Source of the DNA: Acholoe squamosa
Lineage: Eukaryota; Annelida; Polychaeta; Phyllodocida; Polynoidae
Assembly (NCBI GenBank): GCA_949317995.1
Contig: OX439045.1
Span: 8,602,174 to 8,666,173, forward strand
DNA: 64,000 nucleotides
Direction: 5' to 3'
Part shown: piece after piece, positions 56,062 to 64,000 of the stretch
Numbering within the stretch: the first letter of the stretch is position 1
Layout of the letters: the number at the start of each line of letters is the position of its first letter
Notes under the pieces: generated by a model
The model's database searches: none
The model's input: only the letters and a program-made list of their open reading frames with translations
What the model was told of the DNA's origin: nothing
Made by a program: the position numbers and the translations under genes

Positions 56062-57360
56062 CCCCCCCTCTACCCCCCTTCAAAGTAGGCTCCCTTTTGT
56101 GTTCAGTATTGAGTCCTATGTAGGATAAGGGGGTTTATAGAGATGTCAGGAATCTTTATCAGAGTGATATCAAATGGAAACAAGGGGCCACCTATACCAG
56201 AAAATCCTGCTGAATCCAAAATTTGTGATCTTGATTCTCAAAATTTGACCAAAGGTACCTAAAAAGGAGGTTTGATGATGAGAATATTTTAAAAATGTAC
56301 AAAAGTTATATTGAAAATGATTGGAACTATTTATAGATGCAACATGCTAATCAAAGTCAATACCTGAATCTACATATCCTAATGTGTGCCTATCTCAACC
56401 TGACAAGTACTCTACCTGTGTATGGCTCTGCCTCTCCCACATACTGCCTATCCCTTAGTCTACCTATCACTCATACTACCTATCCCTTGAAACATCCAGA
56501 GTTTAATTAGGTTTTCTCTCAAATGGCTTAAAGGATTAAAGGTTACCCTTCACCTTTGTACCTAATTTTCTCTGTACAATTAGGTAGGAAAGCTATAAAG
56601 TGAGCTTGAGGGATAGGTATTGAAGAGGATGGGTAGCAAGGAGGATAGGTAATAAACAGTTTAAGAGATAGGTACAGAGGGTACCTTGTAAGGTGAGCAT
56701 ATTCAAAAGATACATTGGTGCTAGGTAATATCACAGATGTGCCAGTCAAATATGAGGGATGTGCAGATTTAGGGGATAGTCACCATGAGGGATAGGTAAA
56801 GTGAATGATAGGCAGATTGAGGATAGGTAGACTAATGGTAAGAATGTACAGAGAAAATTAGGTACAAAGGTGAGGGGTAAACTTTAATCCTTTAAGCCAT
56901 GTGAGGGAAAACCTAATTAAACTCTAGATGTTTCAGGGGATAGGTAGTATGAGTGATAGGCAGACTAAGGGATAGGCAGTATGTGGGAGTGGTAGAGCCA
57001 TAGACAAGCAGAGTACTTGTCAGGTTCGGATAGGCAAACATTGGGATATGTAGATTGAGGTACTGACTTTGATTAGCATGTTGCATCTATAAAAAGTTCC
57101 AATCATTTTCAATATAACTTTTGTACATTTTTAAAATATTTTCATCATCAAACCTCATTTTTAGGTACCTTTGGCCAAATTTTGAGAATCAAGACCACAA
57201 ATTTTGGATTCAGCAGGATTTTCTGGTAAAGGTGGCCCCTTGTTTACATTTGATATCACTCTGATAAAGATTCCTGACATCTCTATAAACCCCCTTATCC
57301 TACATAGGACTCAATACTGAACACAAAAGGGACCCTACTTTGAAGGGGGGTAGAGGGGGG
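56062..57360. mobile_element. 1.3 kb foldback element with 0.5 kb arms
   Basis: The left arm 56062-56579 and right arm 56845-57360 are near-perfect inverted repeats (left starts CCCCCCCTCTACCCCCCTTC, right ends GAAGGGGGGTAGAGGGGGG). The spacer of about 265 bp is rich in GATAGGTA(G/A) repeats. There is no coding capacity. Arm identity looks high by eye, with scattered single differences. Confidence 0.85.
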
Positions 57361-57799
57361 TGGCTTGCACTATAGGACTCTATGGAGTAACATATCCTAG
57401 GGAACCTATACTATTCTTGGTTGTGCCCCATAGCCGAGAATGATAGAATATGACAGCAGTAATTTGCACAAAACCAAGCCGCTTATAATTTCTACATGGG
57501 CATGCCTTATATATGTGCAGTACTACGGTAGTCACTTGGTATCACAAAATGAGAATACATGTATATAGTATCATGAAAAAAAAAGGATTTTACCATATAC
57601 ATAAAATGAGTCCAAATGATGTAATGTTGCAATGTAATTTTCCAATTAACAATGAAAGACTCAGGGAATATGAAATAGCTTTCTGAAATGTGACTGTGAC
57701 AAAAGATTGCATTATACCATCCACTATTGAAGATAATTGTTTTGGTAAGACTTGATTGAAGGTTTCAATGCAGTCATAAAATCATATGCCTAATAAATG

Positions 57800-57858
<59 letters not shown>

Positions 57859-58380
57859 CCTGATAGAATCTAAGTGATATGTACAACTCAAAGGGCCGGT
57901 GTACTTAGATGTATGCCTCAGAATTGTAAGGCTCAAAGTAATCGAATTTTACCCTTTTGGCCAAAATATAAAACAGAAGGAAAAGTATGCCTGAACTCTC
58001 TCAGTGATGCCAATGCACTAACGCAGTGATCATCCAATTGGTCGTCATGATACACCTATGAAGCGCTAGCGAAGTCCTAGCAGCTGGTGCATCACGCTAC
58101 CCCTCAGGAGGATGTTTCACCTCATAGGTATTGAATTGTACATATACGGCCTCCACATGCGGACGTCATGTGGGAGAAAAAATATTTATCTCAAAAAGTG
58201 TTTCTCAAAGGTGGCCTTGTCCTGTCCGTATGTGAGACACAGGATACGGACTTTTATCTCTAAATGTGGCCTTTTATTTTAACATACGGCTCCCCACATG
58301 CGGACAGTCCGTATACACATGCGGACCCTCCGTATGTTGGCTCCGCGAAGCTTTTTTTTTCGTTAAAGCCGCGTTCAACT
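57361..58380. other. Intergenic upstream of the Myb/SANT-like gene
   Basis: Contains a (TA)n run (57803-57857), a family G scrap at 58015-58110, and at 58140-58345 a segment with several CACATGCGGAC / GTCCGTATG blocks in both directions (another palindromic repeat). No gene seen. Confidence 0.5.
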
Positions 58381-58484
58381 TATGAGAACGGGGGAACCCC
58401 TTTCCGGTTTCCCCGTATGACGTCATAACGCAACTTCCGCTTTCTCCTTTATCGCTCATCAAACCGCCGACAAACAATACTAAG
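58381..58484 (+). promoter_or_regulatory. Likely promoter of the Myb/SANT-like gene (CRE and ETS-type sites)
   Basis: A perfect CRE palindrome TGACGTCA lies at 58418-58425. An ETS-type site (ACTTCCGC, reverse GCGGAAGT) follows at 58432-58439, and another TTTCCGG at 58401-58407. They sit 50-85 nt before the ATG at 58485, in a stretch that is more GC-rich than its surroundings and has no TATA box. This composition is typical of housekeeping-type animal promoters. Function is inference. Confidence 0.4.
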
Positions 58485-61053
58485 ATGGGGAAGAAAAAGC
58501 CCACTAAGGTGAGATACTTAAAGTTCTCTCTTTTTCTTGTCCTAAATATGATACCTCTTTTCTTTGTGGTCTTTATGAGGTCAAAAACAAGGCATGTCTT
58601 CACGTTTTTCATTCAAAACTTCGGTCCCCTCTCGACGCTCCCTCCTTCTGAAAGTGTTTTTTGGTTCAAGCAGACGCCTTCCCCCCTTTCTGTGGTTGAC
58701 GTCGTGACTTAATCCTTTCAATAAAAGGAAGAAGGGATCTCCCTGTTCTTAGAAATATACCCCCCTTTCCACTACCCAGCCTAATTTGACTCTTACTGTC
58801 ATCTAAGTAACAAAATATTAAATTTTGCATGATGTTAAGCAATGTCCATCAGGTAATTTTCTAGGTTGTACATGTTGCCATGTTTTTAGCTTTTCTTGCA
58901 CCGTACGCTTTAATCTTATTCCAAATATGCCCCCCTTTTGTTTTTCCTGTGATGTCCAAATTGATAAAGATAACTTCTTCAAATTTTTATTAAGAATAAA
59001 GAAATTTTCTAATGCTGTCCCTTCAAAGGCATATGGGAGGTGTACGTTAAAATACAAAGTAAGTTCCATTGGCTTCATATAGAGCTTTTTTTTTGTTTAT
59101 CCCTTCTTTTTATTCTAATTTTCAGAATTTCAATGAGTTAATGGAGAATGTGACGAATCTTAAAGCCCTCCTCCGAGAGAACAGAAGGCTTACGGGTCAA
59201 GAAAGTGACCCTGACTTAGAGGTATGAGTCTAAAATTACTCCCTGAATACATTTTTTCTCTCTTTTCTCTTATGGCATTGAAAAAAACTAAATTTATTTT
59301 TTTGTAAACATATTCCTCTTCTTTTTTTGAAGTATATATTTAAAGTAGAATAGAAAATAGTTCTTCAGCTCTCAGACTATATTTTATTTTCCCTTATACT
59401 ATATTACAATATGTCTATAAAACTTTATTTCTTTTTTCTTTTCCAGGAATCTGACAAAGACGAGGACGAAGATGAGGGAGTAGAAACTATGTACGAGGAC
59501 GACGAGTTGAATGACGACGAAGAGCGACCTGAGAACTACCCGGGCGATGCTGGAGAGCAAGCAATTGCATACATGTGCGGCTTGCTCAAGCGGCAGAATC
59601 TCAGCATGAAGAGGCAAAAGGGAAAGCCTCCAAGCTCATCCCATCCATCCTTTTCTTCTTCCAAACCCAGCTCCTACAGTCAACGAAAAAAAGACTCTGA
59701 AAACCTAGACCCCACATATTTTCCGGTCCCTGAATCCTCTGTTCCTAGAGGTAGAGGTAACAAAAGATCACGAGGCAGGGCTAGAGGATCCACTACTTCT
59801 GGCCGGGGGAGGGGACGTGGGTCACCTTCTCCTGACATATCAGGACGCGGTAGATCATCTCTGAACCAAAGTAATCGAAGGGGACGTGGTAGGTCTCCTG
59901 GAGTAAGTCTTCCTGCAGCTTCTGTTAGCGGTTCCATGCCTAAAAGTGCCACAAAAGGGGGGGTCCCTACCCCTAAGAAAGGAGAACACTGGAGGGAAGA
60001 CGAGCTTGATTCCTTGTTGAAGGGTGCTAACCATCTTAAGCCAGTACTTAAAGGGCGCTTCAAACATAGCTCTGACGGAAAGGAACTAAAGAAAATGGCA
60101 TGGAAGGAACTAAGAGGTGAGGTTATATTCCTTTAAAATTTGTTTCTTTTTATATATTCCTTTTATGTTCAGTCTGATATGCATGTTGTCTGACATTGGT
60201 AGAATACATAATTTGCCTTTCCTTTTTTGGTAGAAATATAACAATCTGTTGACGTAAAGGTGATATCTTTAACATGTAAGTTCACCTTCCTATATTTCAG
60301 ACTATGTTAATTCTAATGGAGGAAGGCATAGGACACGTGAGCAGTGTCAGGACAAGCTTGGGTATTTTGTTCAAAAGGCTAAGAAAAAGGTAGGAATACC
60401 CTGTCCCTTTTAGATTCTACTGTATCATTATGCTCTATATATCTGTGATTTGTTAGTATCTCTGAAAATAATGAATTATGTTATTTAAAGAATAATATTT
60501 CGGAAAAATCTTCAGAGAGATGTATTGTCTATTATGTGTACCTTTCCACCTTTTTTTTTTAGAGACAGGTGATAGACTCTAAGTATAAAAGCGGGAGTGG
60601 TCAGCGTGACGAGGAGGATTATCTGACCTCTTTGGAGCAGCAGGCATGTGACTATGCAGGCCAAGATGTTGTGCTAGGTGAGAACTGAATTTCCATCTAT
60701 ACATCTGTCTTTATTTCATCTATATTCCACATAATACCATATATGCGACATCTGTTATCCATCACTATGCTGTACTTATGTATGCAGTAGTGCGACACCC
60801 TGCTCATATTCAGGCATTGCCAACAATACCCTTCACCTACATATGACGATATATTTTATGGAACAGATATATATAAATCCTATTTTGGTTCCAGGAATAC
60901 CCGGACTGAAGCCCCCTGGATTAGACGGTGGTCCTCGGTCGGACCTGAAGTCCTGCTATGACCCAAACCGTTCAGAAAAACCAAATTATGCTGACATCCC
61001 AATGCCGAGTTCAGCTATGGCTGCAGTAAGGGAGGGGGATCTACTCGAGGAAG
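58485..61053 (+). CDS. Nuclear protein with Myb/SANT-like DNA-binding domain (5' six exons)
   Basis: Exons 58485-58508 (MGKKKPTK), 59126-59221, 59447-60116, 60301-60389, 60563-60677 and 60895-61053; all junctions keep frame. Exon 2 looks helical (NELMENVTNLKALLREN). Exon 3 has an acidic run (DKDEDEDEG), then a Ser/Lys-rich and RGRG/GRGRG-rich stretch. From its end into exons 4-5 runs HWREDELDSLLKG ... KKMAWKELRDYVNSNGGRHR ... TREQCQDKLGYFVQKAKKK. This matches the Myb/SANT-like DNA-binding family (Pfam Myb_DNA-bind_5): W-x-E-E-L, K-x-AW-x-E, N-x2-GG-x-R-T-x-x-Q-x-x-x-KL, KAKKK. The last exon ends in phase 1, so the gene continues. A chromatin or transcription role is likely; origin from a transposon Myb protein is possible. 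Confidence 0.8.
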
Positions 61054-61082
61054 GTATATACTTTTCCATTTTTCCATATACA

Positions 61083-61145
61083 TATAAATATATATATATA
61101 TAGACGGTGTATGTACATATATATATATATATGTACATATATATT
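61083..61145. repeat. (TA)n tract next to the GC-rich insertion
   Basis: TA repeats with two ATGTACATATAT blocks. The composition changes abruptly to GC-rich at about 61148 (GTGGCGTAGACCGAGGGGTC), which marks the likely insertion point. Confidence 0.8.
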
Positions 61146-61154
61146 GTGGCGTAG

Positions 61155-64000
61155 ACCGAGGGGTCGGGGGAACCACCGGGAAAGAAAGATCTCACAAAAC
61201 CCACAGCAGAGTGGCCGAAGACGATCATCATGAGAAGACAGCACACCATCGAGGGCAAGCCCGTGAAGACAGAGCTAGTTGACGGGGAATGGATTCCGAA
61301 GTTCGGGTGTGACCAGTGCAGGGCGAAGGCGGACGGAAGAGTCTGGTACTTTGCCAGGAAAGATGGGATGACGAGACATCTGAAAAGGCATGAAAACTAT
61401 CAGGACGGCTACAGGTGCCCGGAGGCCGGGTGCTTGCACATGGTGGCGCAGGACCGGGGCGACGACATGCAGCGCCACGTGGGGCGCCGTCACCCTGAGA
61501 GGGGTCCCTGGGTACAGCCTGAGGAAACCATGTCCCTACCCCTGGGGCTTCCGAAAGCCAAGGCGGAGAAGATCTTGGCAGAGGAGGATAGAAAAAGAAC
61601 GGAGAAAGCAGCGGAGGCGGCGAGGGCATCACCCTCCGGGCCGGGGAGGAGGGAGGCGGAACAGCCACAGCCCAGCAGCTCAACGGCCAAGCCTGACCAG
61701 CAACCCAGCACTTCGTCTTGTCGGCAGCCCGGCAGGTGGACGGCCGGAGGAGCCACCACCCCGGCTTCCACCACGTCGTCCCTGGTGTCTCCGGGCATCG
61801 GGATAGGGGAGGAGGAGGTGGACGAGGGACTCCTGGAGGCCTCCAAGTTCCTGAATGAACTGGCAGGTCTGTGGACCCCACCCCAGGCAGTCCCGGAGGG
61901 AGTGGTCACCCGGAGTGGCTCCGGGGGAAAGGGCCTGAAAAGGAAGGGGCTGGAGGAGGCGGAGGCCTTCCCGGGGAAGAAAGCACGACGGTCCCCCCGG
62001 AAGCCGGCAGAGGAACCGGCGGAGGCCCCGGAGAAAAAGGAAGGAGAGGTGGGGGACGGTGGAGAAGAGGAAAAGGGTAGCCCGCGGCTCTTGTCGGAGG
62101 CGGAGCAGGAGCGGGTCGGGTATGTGTTGGACGTTCTCACGGGAGTATACGGGAAGGAGAAAGAATCCCCTTCTCAGATGCTGGTCCGTCTGAAGACGGA
62201 GTTACCCCCGGGCTCCCTGGATATGAGGAAAATAGAGCAAGACTATGAGGCGACCAAAGCAGGGCAGTCCCTAACAAGAACTCTGTTAAAAAGTGGAACT
62301 TATGACGATGTGTCAGGGTCGGGGGAGAGTGAGGAGGAGGAATCGAGCCCGGAGAAGGGAGGGGGGAAACACACCATCTTGGGGGGATTGGACTCCAGCC
62401 CGGAGAAAGTAAGCCAATACGCCATAGTCGGGGAGAAGCCTAAGCCCATCCTCTTCACCGGCATGGGCGTGGCCAAGAAACGAGTCAGGATAGATTCGCC
62501 CGAGTCTCCTCAAAGGACAACAGACAGGGGACCAGACAGGCAGGACCCTAAATCACCAGGGTGTCGGGGCGCCGACGGCTCGGGGTCATCGGAGGAGGAG
62601 GAAGAATCCATGCAGAGTACCTCCCTCCAGTCAGAGGAAAAGGACACCTCCACCACCAGGGATGCTTCCATCCTCTCGGAGGGGAAGGAGGACGAGGCAG
62701 ACACAGGGACGGAGGAGATGGGGGCCGTCCATACGGGAGAAGGGGGCACCGCGCGGCAGCCGGAGGCGGGGGAGACTGGCCAGGGCCAGAGAACTGACCA
62801 GCCTGACGAAGAGGAGGAGGTGGTGCTACCGCCCGAGGTGGCAGCATGTCCGGAGTTAGCCGGAGAGTACCTCAAAATTATCAGACGCGGGAAGGAGAGG
62901 CAGAGACAGTTAGCGGCGGAGAAAGAAAAGAGGGAGGCGAAGGAGAAGGCAGAGAGGGAGAGAATAGAGAAGGAAAGGAAAGCGGAGGAGGATAGGAAAG
63001 AGGCGGAAAGAGTAGAAAATCTCAGGAAGAAGGAGGAGGAAGACAGAGTAGAGGCAGAGCGACTCCGGGCGTTAGTAGACAAGGAGGCCAGGAGGGACAA
63101 GGAGAGAAAGGATAAGCTGAAGAGAGAGGCCGCGAAAGAAGAGAAGAACCCCCCTAAACAGAAGAAGAGCCCCCGGGGGAAGAAAGGTGCCAGGACTACG
63201 GGACTGGAGGAAATGTTGGAGGGCGTCGGTCTCTCCCGGACCCCGCCCCGAACAGAGGTGGAAAGAGTTCCCCGGACACCTAGACGAAGCACGGAGGACC
63301 TCTTACGGTCAAGATCTACACCGGAGAAAAAGTCCGACACTCCCCCAGAAAGACGGGCGAGGTCAGTAGGAACCCCGGGGACGGGGGACTATATGGGGGG
63401 AAGTCACCCGGAGGCGAGCACGTCAGGAGCAGAGAGGACTACCCCGACCAAAGGTAAAAAGGGGTCGAGGGAGAGGAGGCCGTCGCCGCCACCAAGGACA
63501 AGCATGGGATCAGGGAGGACTGGGGGAGGAGTTACACCGTATCAGATAACCCGGAACCCCAGGTGCATAACGATTGGACTGGACGGACTAATAGTGAAGT
63601 CCCCTAGGGGCGATTTTCTTCTCCAGATAGAAGGAGGGGAGGAAGGAGGTAAGGCCGATACTCTGGTCCTCGTCCCCGAGGGGACGGAGACGATTCAGGA
63701 GGACATCAACAGCGACAGAATTCTACCCGTACCTAAGACAGATAGGTTAGTCCTGGTCACGGGGGCCCAGCTACAGGAGGCGGCGGGGGGAAGTGTGGCC
63801 TCGACGGAGGGAATAGTCTCCATACAGGAGGTAGTCAAGGAGGCAGAACCAGTAGAAAGGAAGGATACGGAGGAGGAGGGGGATTCGGTTAAGGACAGAC
63901 TGATGCCGTGGCATAGGGACTACACGGGACCGGAGGCCCTCCGGGCTTACGCGAACCAGCTGCGGCAGCCAACCTACATGGGACCGGACCTGCGAGTGAT
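61155..64000 (+). mobile_element. GC-rich insertion with one long open frame (ATG 61230 to window edge), probable mobile-element ORF
   Basis: From ATG 61230 the + strand is open without a stop through the right edge: about 923 codons, still open. Residues about 24-50 form a C2H2 finger (FGCDQC ... MTRHLKRH), and about 58-85 a second (YRCPEAGC ... DMQRHVGRRHP). A basic/Pro-rich part follows with KKARRSPRKP (NLS-like), then acidic runs (SEEEE, DEEEEV), a long Glu/Lys/Arg coiled-coil-like stretch at about 62860-63150, and a less biased end (GPEALRAYANQLRQPTYMGP). Base composition is far richer in G and C than the host DNA, and the change begins right after a TA-rich tract at 61083-61145. It lies downstream of exon 6 of the Myb-like gene, probably within an intron. 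Looks whole as far as seen. The family (LINE ORF1, other retroelement or host gene) cannot be decided because no polymerase domain is inside the window. Confidence 0.55.

Noticed and set aside
61228-63340. Three long - strand frames (about 217, 216 and 276 codons) in the GC-rich region
   Set aside because: They are shadows of the continuous + strand frame; GC-rich codon bias removes stops on the other strand. The + frame is longer, unbroken and has zinc fingers.

Overview
The window reads as nuclear DNA of an invertebrate animal. Genes are split by many GT-AG introns of about 0.3-2 kb, and the introns are full of minisatellites, (TA)n runs and short palindromic MITE-like elements. The main gene combines SRCR, EGF, beta/gamma-crystallin, WSC, PAN-like, VWA and F5/8C modules in one secreted protein, a style of domain shuffling seen in amphioxus, hemichordates, echinoderms and some molluscs. 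I cannot fix the phylum from the sequence alone.

Region 1 (84-44332, + strand) is one very large gene entering from the left edge: 47 predicted exons (about 7.3 kb of coding sequence, about 2,430 residues), a stop at 44330-44332 and an AATAAA signal at 44394. In order it encodes: the last half of one SRCR and two whole SRCRs, two EGFs, an uncharacterised (possibly AbfB-like) block, four beta/gamma-crystallin motifs, an uncharacterised block, a PAN-like module, a Cys-rich module of a type I do not recognise, a second unrecognised module built round CVTEC, a WSC domain, a long Cys-rich stretch, a second CVTEC module, two more crystallin motifs, a second PAN-like module, two degenerate crystallin motifs, a VWA domain with a complete MIDAS, an F5/8C (discoidin) domain, and two more copies of the Cys-rich module at the C-terminus. 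Most module borders are phase-1 introns, as expected for exon shuffling. The signal peptide lies outside the window and no C-terminal membrane anchor is visible, so a secreted matrix, mucus or immune-type protein is the likeliest reading.

Region 2 (about 44.4-58.4 kb) is mostly repeats. It holds a small two-EF-hand calcium-binding protein gene on the - strand (exons 53272-53120 and 49704-49623, 3' end not found). Its intron carries a 14-bp minisatellite and a 27-bp/298-bp higher-order repeat. A 1.3 kb foldback element lies at 56062-57360.

Region 3 (58485-61053, + strand) is the 5' part of a nuclear protein gene with a Myb/SANT-like DNA-binding domain, preceded by a CRE/ETS-rich promoter. Just 3' of its sixth exon, directly after a TA-rich tract, begins a GC-rich insertion with one uninterrupted reading frame from 61230 to the right edge (about 923 codons). 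It has two N-terminal zinc fingers and a long charged middle, and looks like a mobile-element first ORF or a very unusual host gene.

Other items in introns are a solo LTR with a 4-bp target duplication (33579-34056), a probable NADAR-domain fragment on the opposite strand (36464-36742), two tRNA-derived SINE copies, a 54-bp minisatellite with perfect hairpins inside it, a minisatellite whose units look like 3' splice sites, and a truncated duplicate of one of the gene's own exons.
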